A stretch of 64,000 nt of DNA, from positions 2,170,001-2,234,000 of the forward strand of contig OZ024840.1 of NCBI GenBank assembly GCA_964017145.1, read 5' to 3'. Below the pieces are notes generated by a model. The model saw only the letters and a list, made by a program, of their open reading frames with translations, was not told where the DNA came from and made no database searches. Both the position numbers and the translations under genes were made by a program. Origin of the DNA: Agrocybe praecox (taxonomy: Eukaryota > Basidiomycota > Agaricomycetes > Agaricales > Agrocybaceae). Below, piece after piece: positions 1 through 11,857 of the stretch; position 1 is the first letter of the stretch; the number at the start of each line of letters is the position of its first letter.

Positions 1-1459
<1,459 letters not shown>

Positions 1460-1718
1460 AATCCAAGAAAGTGATGGTATGAGAAAGAAACAGAGCGGGA
1501 TATATACACTGTGTACAGGGCTGAGGGGGGTATGCGGAGAGTCTGGAGGAATGTCACAAGCGGCCTGCCTCCGGCTTTTCGGAGCTTGAGCGGCAGTATT
1601 CTAGACCATCACCGATTTGTTCCGGACAATTCAACATCTAATCTTATCTCTGTTTTTTTATTATCAGAATGACTCAATTTCATCGGCTGTCATTATCTAT
1701 CTCTCATCTCCACTTCCA
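1460..1718. promoter_or_regulatory. Shared intergenic promoter region of AAT1 and DPS1
   Basis: About 260 nt separate the two divergent start codons, so both promoters must lie here or overlap. Both genes use aspartate but in different pathways. I see no clear TATA box; the DPS1 side is rich in pyrimidine tracts, common upstream of fungal housekeeping genes. Confidence 0.5.
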
Positions 1719-3737
1719 ATGGCAACTACTCAACCGCCTAACGAGCCACCCCAAGAAAAGTATGCATATTTTTTTGATCCAAAATACTAAGCTTACAAAT
1801 CAAAAGCGCTGAGGACAAGGGTCCTTCTAAAAGCGCATTGAAGAAGGCCGCAAAGCAGGCAGAAAAGGATAAGAAAGCTGCCGAGAAAGCTGCGAAACAA
1901 CAGGAAATCGAAAATCAGAAAGCTGAATCAGAAGTTGTATGTCTATATCTCCGCAATTGTCAATACTTTAGCCTGACGCTCTTCATCTCAGGATTATGCC
2001 AAAGAATTTTATGGCGCTCTCCCTCTCAATCAATCTCAGTCGCGGCCTCGTCGTGCCAGGGTAGAGATTGCTTCACTCTCAAACCGAGTTGGTGAACCTG
2101 TCTTGCTACGCGCACGAGTTCAAACATCGAGAGCTCAAGGAAACAAAATGGTTTTCCTAAACCTGCGCCAGAGAACTGATTCAATCCAAGCCCTCTTGGT
2201 AGTCAATCAAGATACAGTCTCGAAACAAATGGTCAAGTGGGCTGCTGGTTTAGCAGATGAAAGCATCGTTCTTGTGGAAGGTGTGGCCCAGAAGACCGCA
2301 GAGCCAATCAAGAGCGCATCTGTCTCTGATGTAGAGATCCATGTCTCGAAGGTATTAATATGAAAGCCTCTAGTCCTACCTCCTGTTATAGCATATTAAT
2401 CGTGATCATGTACAGATCTACCTTATTGCTGGCTTGGATGGTCGCCTCCCATTTACCGTCGATGATGCCAACCGTCCAGAAGCAGAACCCGAGTCCGCAG
2501 ACTCAGAGGTGCAGTACAAGCGCGTTCTTCTTGACACTCGTCTTAACAACCGGGTTATTGATCTCCGAGTATGCATAAATTCCTCTATTTAAGTGTAACT
2601 GCACTAAATTACAACCCTGTAGAGCCAAACGAACCAAGCTGTCTTCAGGTTGCAAGGCGCGATCGGAGACTTCTTCCGGGAATACTTAAGCGCTCATAAT
2701 TTCCTGGAAATTCACAGCCCTAAACTGCAGGGTGCTGCTACCGAATCAGGCGCATCTGTTTTCAAAGTTAGTTACTTCAAAGGTGTGTCTGGGATTAAAT
2801 CGCTTCTCCTGTGTTTCGCTCACATTGTTGTCATAGGAAACGCCTTTTTGGCTCAATCCCCGCAACTTGCGAAACAAATGGCTATTGCTGCTGATTTTGA
2901 ACGAGTTTACGAGATCGGTCCTGTCTTCCGCGCCGAAGACTCTAACACTCATCGCCATATGACTGAGTTCATTGGCCTTGATCTGGAGATGGCCATCGAG
3001 GAACACTATCATGAAGTAATGGAAACCTTGGATGGAATGCTTAAACACATTTTCAGCGGCCTTCGCGACAAGTACAAGAAAGAGATTGATGTCGTCAGAA
3101 AACAATATCCTGCTGATGAATTCAAATGGAGAGAAGGCCCTGAAGGCACTCTCGTCTTGACATTCCGTGAAGCCGTCGACATCCTGGTTGAAGACGGTGT
3201 CCCAAGGGAGGACCTTGACGACTTCAGGTATTATTCAAAATTTCTGTTTTCAATCAACTGGCTAATTGACCATCTCTAATTCAGCACCGAGAATGAAAAG
3301 AGGCTCGGAAGGTTGATCAAAGACAAGTACGACACCGATTATTACATCATCGATAAATTCCCCATGGCATTGCGCCCATTCTACACCATGCCTGATCCAA
3401 ATGATCCCGTGCGTGTGACAATTCAATAGGCTGTGGAGCGCGCTAACATTTTTGCCAACAGACACTTTCTAACTCTTACGACTTCTTCATGAGAGGAGAA
3501 GAGATTTTGTCAGGAGCCCAGCGTATCCATGATCCCAGCGTTCTCTCAGAGAAGATGCGCAGTAAAGGCGTCGATCCTGATTCTATGAAATCCTACGTAG
3601 ATGCATTCCGCATGGGCTGCCCACCTCACGGTGGAGGAGGAATTGGGTTGGAGCGTGTGTTGATGCTATTCTTGAAGCTTAACAACATTCGCCGAGCATC
3701 TCTATTCCCTAGGGATCCCAAGAGACTCGAACCCTAA
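1719..3737 (+). CDS. DPS1: Aspartyl-tRNA synthetase, cytosolic
   Basis: Class II synthetase charging tRNA-Asp in the cytosol. After a first short exon ([14 protein letters not shown]) comes the Lys/Ala-rich extension [19 protein letters not shown] typical of fungal AspRS, which aids tRNA binding. Next is the OB-fold anticodon-binding domain ([20 protein letters not shown]), then class II motif 1 around the [19 protein letters not shown] helix, motif 2 ([20 protein letters not shown]) and motif 3 ([14 protein letters not shown]). The protein ends RDPKRLEP, the invariant C-terminus of eukaryotic AspRS. There are about six short introns. The start is the first ATG of the only frame joining the Lys-rich extension. 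Confidence 0.97.
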
Positions 3738-4122
3738 TTGCCGAGCTAAGCCTGACGCTAGTGTTACGTAGCCCCCAATAGTCGAAATGTATGTGCAGCT
3801 TCTGAATTCTCAAGCCACAAAAAGCTCCAAAAGTGTGTTTTAGTGTGTGAAAAAAATCAATACTTGGAAGGTGTCGTCACTGAATCTGGCAGGTTTGCCA
3901 CCGAAAAGAAGCATTCCTGCTGCGTTTATAATTATTATAGCAAATGATAACAATCGTCAGCCGCCATTGTATCACTTCATCATATACGAAAACGGTTTAG
4001 CGCAGAAGGATGCGGGTTGCTACTAATACAACTCTCTAGCGACTAAAAGGCGTTTTCGAACCTTTCCCCTCCCTCCCTGCCCATAGCCACTCGTCCTCCC
4101 TTCTTTTCCCTCGAGAGCAGCT
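3738..4122. other. Intergenic, no gene seen
   Basis: The 3' flank of DPS1 and the 5' flank of the membrane-protein gene. AT-rich with a pyrimidine-rich stretch just before 4123. No ORF or RNA gene is supported. Confidence 0.6.
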
Positions 4123-4828
4123 ATGTTTATCCGACGAGCAGACATTGACTCGGCGGATGGGTGCCCTCTAGATCGCGTAAATTGCGTTGCAGGTCCATCT
4201 GTAGCTATAGCAGGCAGTCACTCGGGGGACCCAATGGACAGCGCCTCCGATTCCTCCACAGACAGCACGACGACGACTACTCAGTATGTCAACAAACCTG
4301 GACCACATCGATACATTGGCATCGTTATGGTCGCTGTTCTTGTCTTTATTATGCTCCTCGTCTGGATATGGTACATGCGACGGAGAAAACATCAGAGGGC
4401 AAGGGACGCTGCAGCCGAGCTGTCAGCCGGAAGTAGCCAAGACACACTGGACGAGAAGGGTGGAATCGAAAAAGAGACGAAACGCAAAACGAGGCCGTCC
4501 ACGCCCGTTGTCCGCATCACCGAGAGGGAGAGGTCGCTCATGCTACAGTCCGAGCCGCGCGGGGTTATCAAGGAGGTGTCTGGAGGTGTCGTTATGTTCA
4601 CAGAAGCGCCTAGAGTGCATCCCGGCAAAGACCGATATCCAGTGGACTGGGAGTTTGAACATGTCAAAAGTGGCCGCTACGAGGTAAGTCTTGAACTTTT
4701 TCTCCCTTGGTTTGGCATTTGGAATGCGGAGGACAAAAAAACTAATTTTCTCATGTCATTGCTAGGCTAAATCCCGTCGTTATTCTGGACGAAGTCCGAG
4801 CCTACCGGATAAGGCAATCTCCAGATGA
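4123..4828 (+). CDS. Single-pass membrane protein, unknown function
   Basis: The product has about 200 residues and one strong membrane segment at residues 64-84 (YIGIVMVAVLVFIMLLVWIW) followed by the basic stop-transfer run MRRRKHQR. The N-terminal 60 residues are Ser/Thr/Asp-rich with a TTTTT run and no classical signal peptide, so an N-out anchor is likely. The cytoplasmic tail is charged and carries VRITERERSLML and a conserved-looking aromatic patch (DRYPVDWEFEHVKSGRYE). An intron at 4684-4765 (GTAAGT...CTAG) adds a short basic tail, AKSRRYSGRSPSLPDKAISR. I recognise no family. The Ser/Thr-rich ectodomain plus single TM plus basic tail resembles mid2/Wsc-like sensors in outline only. Confidence 0.75.
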
Positions 4829-5351
4829 CAATGAAGATACCACTGGAGAACCGTCGTTGTTGGAGGGGAAATCCGTTCACTCTTTTTGTATTAGCATAGC
4901 ATATGACATTGACAGGCAGAGGGTTTGTTCATAAATTATTATCCACATCGTATTATATGTATTATAGTTATTCATTTCGTTCACCTTGCACTACGCTTTC
5001 TGTACTAGAATGTTGTTACCACAAAATTTGCAACAATTCAAATACTAATGCCTAATTTGTTGAGAAATTGTGATTGATGATTCAATGCAAGGGAGACTAA
5101 ATAAACAGTGTGGTGTTCCAGTGAAAGAAGGGTAGTAGTAGTAAAACAATGTAGCCTCGTGGGTGGCCAAGTCTGTAGGATAACGATGCTCTATTAGAAG
5201 GGATAGGAAAAGAAGAAATACTACAACAAAAGATCAGATAGCTTGGTAATACTGCCAAATTTTGTTAGAAACCGCCGACAACGAAAAAGGAAACGAACTA
5301 ACCAAAACTCATCACTGCATAGATACTTGAACAGAAAATAAGTAACTTCCG
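4829..5351. other. Intergenic between convergent genes
   Basis: AT-rich 3' flanks of two convergent genes, with polyadenylation-like AATAAA/TAAATAAA signals on the + side (e.g. near 5099). No ORF or structured RNA is supported. Confidence 0.6.
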
Positions 5352-7240
5352 TTATCTTCTTCTAGACCGACGTCTATCTGAGGTTGAGCGGGAAGAGTTG
5401 GACTGTCCAACTGACGTTGCCGGCGTACTATTCCCTTCCAATGCAGCAGCTATTACTTCTGCAGGAAGATCAATGTGCACGCCGTCAGCGTAGGTATATG
5501 CATCCAAAGGTGAATATGCAGGCGGATCTCGTCTGCTCAGGGGGCTTGCAGGCAGAAGGCGATCGTTCTCTGTACCATCCGCGCTACGTGGGGTATTATT
5601 GCCATTACTTGTACTTCCAGACCGTCGATGACCAGGAGCGAGAGCCTGTAAATGAATATCACGAACACCAGGAGTGGGCGGATTCGCGTTAGGACTCATC
5701 GGAGAATCAGGTGGAGGATGAAGCTGTACCGTCAATTCCGACCGAGGAACTGACAGAGAGGTGGCGAAATGAGTGAGGGACGAAGATAGGCGATGGCGAT
5801 GATTGGTAAATGGGTTGCGCGCACCTGCAGCGTTGGAAAACGACAGGACGGGCGAAGGTGAACGAGATGCACCTTGGCCTTGTCCTTGCCCATTGCCTGC
5901 CCTGCCTGCATTTAAATTTACATTGACACTTAGTAAAGGAGCTGAAGGATCATCAGATGCGGAATCATCATCATCCTCAGGATATTGATCTTCAACAGTT
6001 TCGTCAATAGGTGTGATGGGAGGCGGTGGTGTCATGGGTGTGAGCGGCGGTTCAGCCAGTAACGAAGTTCGCAGGGGTGAGGCAACTCCAGCTGAACCTG
6101 CTGCCTGTCTAGCTCTACGTGATCGATGCCGATGAGGAGAAGACGGTGATGATGATGCACCTGCTGTACTTGAAGGAGTCCCATGATGGTTGCTGCGTAT
6201 ACGACCTCCAACATCAAGCAAAATGCTCCCGCGCTCACTACCGTAGGCTGGAGGCGGTGCGAGGGTGCCAACGCTCGGGGCCAACCCCCATTTCTTCACA
6301 TTGGCTTCGATGAATACGAAGCCAGCCTGTCCAAGATTGACATGCACACTACAGGGGCCGTCGGCACCTATTGTGGGAAAAAGATTCCAACGACTGAGTC
6401 CTACGAATGCGTCCTCAGTCTTGCGGCCATTGCGAGTGTAGAACACCGTGCCAGTTCTTGGACGATAACCGATACCAAGAACATCACCCTCCTTCAGAGC
6501 GGGACCAAAGGGTGCAGCCGTGAAAGGATAGTTATGGGACTTGGCACCGTTGGAGTGATACGCAACGGAATACTTGCTGAATCCGGGAAGCCGGAATGGA
6601 GGGTATGGCTTTGTAGCAAGTCCCACGGCCACAGTTGTAGTCTCCGGGAGGTCGAACATTTTTACTTCCCAGTAGTAGACTTCATTGAGTTTAGGAAGAG
6701 GAAGATTCGACTGCACGCAAGAAGAGGACGCTGGATCTGGAAGGAAGGTGATTTCTGTTCTTGCATGGACAAGAAGGGAATTGACTGTCTCGTAGTCGGG
6801 CTCGAAACACCAAGCAGAAACACCCTTTTCTTGAATAGAAAGAAATTGAGATAGGGTGATATCTGTTGGAAGTGAATTGGGAGGATATTGGATCTGGTAG
6901 TCTAGGGAAATAGACAGATTAAGACAAGCATGATGAATAAGGAAGAAATGTCGGTACCCTTCGCGCGCTGGTAAGCCCTGCGCTGGTTGTCGTCGACGCT
7001 CTCGAGCCAGCGAGCCTCTAGATTATCAAATCCCCCCTCGCCCTCGATGAGGTCCTCGCGAGACATGTCTACGGGGCCATCGTTGTCTCTGAGAATGATG
7101 CCTCTCCGCCTTCTTACGATAAGAGCACATATAAGGAAGGTGAGAAGAAGGAAAAGAAAGGTAGAAAGGACGATAAGGAGGGGAAGAAGGACGAGAAGGG
7201 CATCTGACTGGTTCTGCGGGGGCTGGTCTGGCGCAGACAT
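5352..7240 (-). CDS. SSH4: SPRY-domain Rsp5 adaptor, Ssh4/Ear1-like
   Basis: Predicted endosomal/vacuolar membrane adaptor that recruits the Rsp5 ubiquitin ligase to cargo. The start at 7240 (MSAPDQPPQ) precedes a membrane helix at about residues 14-42 ending in RRRRG. One intron (6902-6957) follows RAK. The SPRY/B30.2 domain then runs from the region of VYYWEVKMFDLPETTTVAVGL through NGRKTEDAFVGL and FPTIGADGPCSVHVNLGQAGFVFIEAN, as in yeast Ssh4. The long Ser/Pro-rich C-terminal half carries two PPxY-type WW-binding motifs, PPPAYGSE directly after SPRY and DPPAYSPLDAY near the end; these are known Rsp5 docking sites. The length, about 610 residues, is close to yeast Ssh4. An upstream in-frame start at 7309 was rejected because it would put a hydrophilic leader before the anchor. 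Confidence 0.92.
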
Positions 7241-7327
7241 GTAGTGGTTCAGTTCAAAGTTACAGCAGAGGTCACTCATGTCACTCTCCAGATTATCATC
7301 ACATCTCACCCAATCACCACCACCACA

Positions 7328-8808
7328 ATGGCCTCAATTCCTCCTCCTCCTCCCCCGCCTCCTCCTCAGTCCCCAAATCTAAAGCCTAAAAGAAAGCCGT
7401 CTACACGCAGAAGAGCTCCCTCTCATGCACCGGATCCCCATGAGGCCGCTCTCCTCTCAATTCGCACCTTTCTTATAAGTCATACCTCCTATGATGCCTT
7501 TCCAGTCAGTTTCAGGTTAATCGTCCTCGACACAAAGCTCAACGTCAAGAAAGCTCTTCAGTGTCTTCTTCTCAACGGTATTTCTCTCGTTATATTCTTA
7601 TTTCTCCTCCTTAATCTTTCCAGGTGTCGTCTCTGCTCCCTTGTGGAACAGCGAGAAATCAAAGTTTGCCGGCATGCTCACAGTCCTCGATATCATTCAT
7701 CTGATCCAGTACTACTATCGTACCGCGTCATACGACTATGCTGCGGACGATGTCGAGACCTTCCGGTTGGAATACTTGCGAGGTATTCTTCCATCTCGCT
7801 TCTCTAGTCGTTCATGAGCCAACCTCTCCAGACATCGAAAAGGAACTAGGAGTTCCCACTCCTCCCCTGCAGCGTGGAAATCCATCAAGCTCCCTATACG
7901 CTGCAGCAAAGCTTCTTATCCAAACGCACGCACGTCGCTTGCCATTGCTCGACAGTGACACAGAAACCGGGCATGAAGTTATTGTCTCAGTACTTACGCA
8001 ATACCGTCTCCTCAAATTTATATCCATTAACGTATGCATCAACTGCTATCGGTTGCATCCCGTCCCCTTGTTAATCTTTATCTTTCTATCTTCAGTGTCA
8101 CAAAGAAATCCAACAGTTACACCAACCCTTGAGGAAACTCAAGATAGGCACATATGTTGCTCAGTCACCGGAAGACGTGCCCGAGGGAGAAAATCCGTAT
8201 CATCCTATTGCGACTGCAACACTCGATACACCGGTCTTTGATGTTGTTCACATGTTCTCAGAGCGTGCCATTTCAGCTGTTCCCATCATCAACGACGAAG
8301 GCATTGTTGTCAACTTGTATGAGACTGTCGATGTGATCGTACGTTGCCTCTTGATTTTTGGTCATGGGGACTTCAATAATAATAATTTCTATCAGACTCT
8401 TGTACGATTAGGCGCATATCAATCTCTTGATCTCAAAATTTCGGAAGCTCTCAACCAGAGGTCGCCAGATTTTCCAGGTGTCGTAATCTGCACAGCGTCA
8501 GATTCCCTAGGAACGTTATTGCAACTCATCAAGAAGCGGCGGGTCCACAGATTAGTCGTTGTGGAAGGCGAGGTATGTGCAACTTTTACTATCAAATCGA
8601 CATATATTGGTAACAATCGATGTAGGAGGAAGAGAAAAAGGGAGGCAAAAAGGGTCGCTTACTGGGCATCATTACTCTCAGCGACGTCCTTCAGTACGTC
8701 ATCGGCCACCACCCTGGGGAAACGCAGGAACCTCAAGACCCTCCAAAATCACCACAGTCCCAGTTAGAGAAGACAGCAGCGGCCGAGACCCCAAGTCTAC
8801 AAGCTTAA
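7328..8808 (+). CDS. SNF4: AMP-activated/Snf1 kinase gamma subunit
   Basis: Regulatory gamma subunit of the Snf1 (AMPK) complex that senses adenine nucleotides. The N-terminus is a basic/proline-rich leader (MASIPPPPPPPPPQ). CBS repeats follow: the first contains SYDAFPVSFRLIVLDTKLNVKKALQ and FAGMLTVLDIIHLIQYYY; later ones include RLPLLDSDTE, TPVFDVVHMFSERAISAVPI and RVHRLVVVEGE...LLGIITLSDVLQYVIG. This is the four-CBS architecture of Snf4. The gene is split by about six introns, and the stop follows TPSLQA. Its start lies only 87 nt from that of the SSH4-like gene, so the two share a short promoter. The proline run before the first CBS is also common in related fungal sequences. Confidence 0.95.
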
Positions 8809-9242
8809 TGTTATTTTCCCATCATCACTCGCTTTCATGCCGCAATACTTGCCTAGAAAATTTCAGACTTATCTACTCACGGATTGTATATCTCGATATG
8901 GTTAATGTTTTACTCAATATCTGCGCTGGTATGTACAGTTTCAACTCGATGTAATTTTTTCTTCGCTTTTCTCCTTTTTGTACTTATTTTACTACCTGGA
9001 TGTACCACCTTCGTTTCTTCATACCAGTGCTCTCTTATGACAGACATTCATTTTTGTTGGACAAAAATAGAAGCAACACGATAACAATCTCAACGTATCC
9101 ACGGTGCCAGATAAGACTGCGGAAAAAGTGGACTAGTGGATTTCATCGAACCTTCTGGTTCTTTGACAGTCGTGTATGTATTTCATTTTAGTGGGAAAGT
9201 ATATATACCTTTGACTACTTCGCGTCCCTAGGGACATACCTT
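8809..9242. other. Intergenic, no gene seen
   Basis: The 3' flank of SNF4 and the promoter of the first START-like gene. Short ORFs here are low-complexity and start at non-ATG codons. A TATA element lies at 9200. Confidence 0.6.
9200..9207 (+). promoter_or_regulatory. TATA box of START-like copy 1
   Basis: TATATATA 36 nt upstream of the ATG at 9243. Position and sequence fit a core promoter with a very short leader. Confidence 0.5.
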
Positions 9243-9815
9243 ATGTGGTCTTTGTTCACAACCCGCACTGTGGTCGTCTCAAAGACGGTCCCTGCCTCAA
9301 AGGAAGACATTCTCAAGTTCCTACACGACCGGGAGAAATCCCTGAGCGTCAGTCCACTCGTGTACTCGGTCGTCCAGGATCCCAAAGACCCATCATGGAA
9401 CATAGTAAAGGAGAAGCTTCCAATGTTGGGTGGGCTTTTTGAATCCTCAACGACATTCAGATGTCGCTGGGAGAAGGTCGAGGATGGGAATAACGCAGAC
9501 GTGGAAGCTGGTTTGGGCACCCGGCTGAGAAGTGAAATGCGTGTGAGCGAAAGCAATGATGAATCGGGTACTACATGTGTCTTTACAGAGAAGCTGGTGG
9601 TAAAGGTAATTAATGTAGATCACCACGGTGATTCTATTTGTAGATCTGACCTTCATGTTTTCGCAGGGATTCTGTTTATTGATGCCATATATTGCATCCA
9701 CAATGACGAACGCCCACCTAGCTATTCTCGATAACATAGCCACAAAAGCTATCGCTGCCAGTATGTCTTCGACCTTATTTCCTACATGTACGCTGATTCT
9801 TTTGAAGAAGATTGA
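9243..9815 (+). CDS. START/SRPBCC-like small protein, tandem copy 1
   Basis: The product has about 153 residues and no signal peptide. It begins MWSLFTTRTVVVSKTVPASKE and contains the block LPMLGGLFESSTTFRCRWEK, then an alternating beta pattern (DVEAGLGTRLRSEMRVSE) and a C-terminal helix (STMTNAHLAILDNIATKAIAA). One helix after the first strand, a curved sheet and a long C-terminal helix is the SRPBCC/START lipid-binding order; it resembles the fungal DUF7053 group, but that is an inference. Exons are 9243-9605, 9667-9760 and 9808-9815. Intron 2 starts GTATGT and gives a very short last exon ending AKD. About 70% of residues match copy 2, so this is the older paralog. Confidence 0.75.
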
Positions 9816-10445
9816 TCTATATATGTGATTTTACTTTTTACCTTGCACTTTCAGTAGCACTTTAGATGCTTTGCGACCATAGCAGTCAACTTAGCTATCT
9901 AATAACGCTATAGACGCGATATTTCTTTGATGACTCTATATAAAGGCCAGCTGCATTCACGGGCGTCACTACCGGGGCCCATAAACTCCATTCGCTGACG
10001 CTGAGTTCAAGAAGAGGTCAAGCCGGGAATGATCACAATGCTACGGATCACTAGCAGGAGACAGCTCATACCGAAGAATTCAATTGTATCAAAACAATAT
10101 TGACCGAAACGTGACGCCACCACAAAATGCGACGACGGCGCTCCCTCACCGCCTTCAACAGCCCTTCATGAACATGCATCTTGACCGTAGCGCTCATATC
10201 GTTTCATCCTATAATTCTGAAACGGAAGAGAAACTAACCCAGATATGCGACTTCTCTTTCTAGTTTTCCTTCGTAGTAAGCAGTACGTTACTTACTCTTA
10301 TCGAACAAAATACGGGGACAACATTCCGTATTGCCCGGCGCTGTTTGGAATATGGAACACCACAGAGAGGATAGAGTATCTAAAATAATATAAAAGCCTG
10401 GGCCTGCGCTTCAAGTATTCAACAATCCCATAGCCTTGACTAGTC
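9816..10445. other. Intergenic spacer between START-like copies 1 and 2
   Basis: About 630 nt without a supported ORF or RNA. No trace of a methyltransferase exon was found here, unlike the spacer after copy 2. A TATA box for copy 2 lies near its right end. Confidence 0.6.
10389..10396 (+). promoter_or_regulatory. TATA box of START-like copy 2
   Basis: TATAAAAG 50 nt upstream of the ATG at 10446. It lies just outside the duplicated block (which begins at 10418), so copy 3 did not inherit it. Confidence 0.55.
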
Positions 10446-11256
10446 ATGTCGATTTTTTTCACATCCCGCACAGTGAACGTCTCGAAGACGATCCCTGCCT
10501 CGAAGGAAAAGGTCCTCAAATTTATACAAGACCCAGAGAACGTCTTACACATCAATCCCCTTATTTACTCCTTCGTTCAAGATACGCAAGATCCCTCTTG
10601 GTACACGATAAAGGAGAAACTTCCGGTACTAGGCGGTCTCTTCGAATCCTCGACGACATTCAGATCTAAATGGCAGAAAGTAGAGGAGGGAAATAACGTA
10701 GATGTAGAGGCTGGGCTGGGGACAAATTTAAGGAATGAGATGCGCGTATCCGAGGGCAGCGATAAGGCAGGGTCTTGTGTACTTGCAGAGAAAGTAGTGA
10801 TCAAGGTGGGCTTAAAGCCGCTCGTCCATTCTAAAAATAGACAGCTATGTAACAGATATTTTCTCAGGGTTTCTTTTTATTGATGCCATATATAGAATCC
10901 ACAATGACAAGCGCACACCTTTCTGTTCTTGACCTCATTGCAGACTCAGTTGCCAGTATGTCATTACCTTGACCTTTCACATTTTCATTTCTGACTCTAT
11001 TTCAAGAATCTTGAACTTACACGTGTACACCGTCACCTCGACCTGTTGGTTGTAATCAAGTTGTAATTGCCACTTAACTCAAACTTAACTGCAACAGTTT
11101 GGCAACAGTACAACGTCACCATTACTTATTTACTAAACATATTAAACTCGATGTATCCTCTAGCTGTAATTTACGGTGTAATCCTCCTGATATTCTTACT
11201 AGTGTTTCCCTTTACACGCTCAAGTGACCCATATGGGCTACTTCATCTCACTCTAA
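10418..11256 (+). repeat. Segmental duplication, unit A
   Basis: Homologous to 11858-12635. The unit begins at TTCAACAATCCCATAG, covers the whole of START-like copy 2, its 3' flank, and the first 36 codons of a methyltransferase exon. Homology ends at the CTCTAA shared by both. Unit A is about 60 nt longer, mostly short direct repeats in the spacer before the methyltransferase ATG. Confidence 0.9.
10446..11014 (+). CDS. START/SRPBCC-like small protein, tandem copy 2
   Basis: The intact member of the recent duplicate pair. It reads MSIFFTSRTVNVSKTIPASKE, then LPVLGGLFESSTTFRSKWQK, and ends with the helix ESTMTSAHLSVLDLIADSVAKS. Exons are 10446-10805, 10868-10955 and 11007-11014. Intron 2 has a GTATGT donor and a CTGAC branch-like element before TTTCAAG. 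Reading through instead of splicing intron 2 would also terminate quickly (SMSLP), so the last residues are uncertain. It has its own TATAAAAG box. Predicted soluble cytosolic lipid- or small-molecule-binding fold, inferred from pattern only. Confidence 0.78.
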
Positions 11257-11261
11257 CTTGA
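11151..11261 (+). pseudogene. Truncated methyltransferase first exon (36 codons)
   Basis: Reads MYPLAVIYGVILLIFLLVFP and then FTRSSDPYGLLHLTLT before a stop. It matches, residue for residue with few changes, the N-terminal anchor of the methyltransferase at 12530. The rest of the gene is absent: homology stops at CTCTAA and unrelated DNA follows. The frame and hydrophobic helix are intact, so it could in principle be translated as a tiny membrane peptide, but a duplication remnant is the simplest reading. Confidence 0.85.
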
Positions 11262-11857
11262 AACAGGTCTCGTAACCATAACCAGTTATTAACCAGTTAC
11301 GTCGGTTACACATCAGTTATTCTGAGTTCATGTAATTGATTTTGCAAATTCATGGATAGGAAAATAAAATCCAAAATTAACCATAACTCGCCACCAAGCC
11401 AATCAAGTCGAATTTTGAAATAAGATGTTTGTGTCAGTCAGCTCTGCTTGGAGAGGGATATATATATGTTTATTGAATTATAAGAGATGAAATAGATTTT
11501 TTTAAAGAGGAAAAATAAACCTATAAATCCATGTGACTGGATAAATAGGGGGTTGCGGAAGTCCAGGCGGTGGCGCGAAGAAAAGGCGCGTCCGAGAGAT
11601 CACGTAACTGATCGAGGACGCGTCCCAAACGACTCGACTCAAAGAGCGCGCGCGTCTGCCCAGTGGCTGTACCAAGCACTGAAAAGAAGAGGACCCGAGA
11701 GTAGAGAGAAAGCGAGAAAGGTAAGCGGTGAAAGAGCGACGAAAATATGTTAGGGGCGCTAATGGAGATTCGAAGGAGCGACCCAAGAAGCTTCCTGGAC
11801 ATCTTATCCCAAGATAAGAGGCCTTTATCGTAAAGCTGGCGGTCCCTTAAATACCCT
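11262..11857. mobile_element. Inserted foreign-looking segment, possible LTR remnant
   Basis: About 600 nt between the two duplicated units with no counterpart elsewhere in the window. The left part is AT-rich with repeats of TAACCAGTTA and GTAACC/GGTTAC ends (11272-11310). The right part (from about 11540) is GC-rich, unlike its neighbours, with GCGCGCGCG runs, a TGTTAGGGGCGC stretch at 11748 and the inverted repeat CTTATCCCAAGATAAG. TGTTAG starts and such promoters are common in fungal LTRs, but I see no pair of LTRs or target-site duplication. The right edge falls at the start of duplication unit B. Confidence 0.35.

Noticed and set aside
7244..7327. An upstream open frame running into SNF4 (VQFKVTAEVTH...)
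   Set aside because: It opens at a non-ATG codon; the ATG at 7328 has a good CACCACAATGG context and gives the expected family N-terminus.
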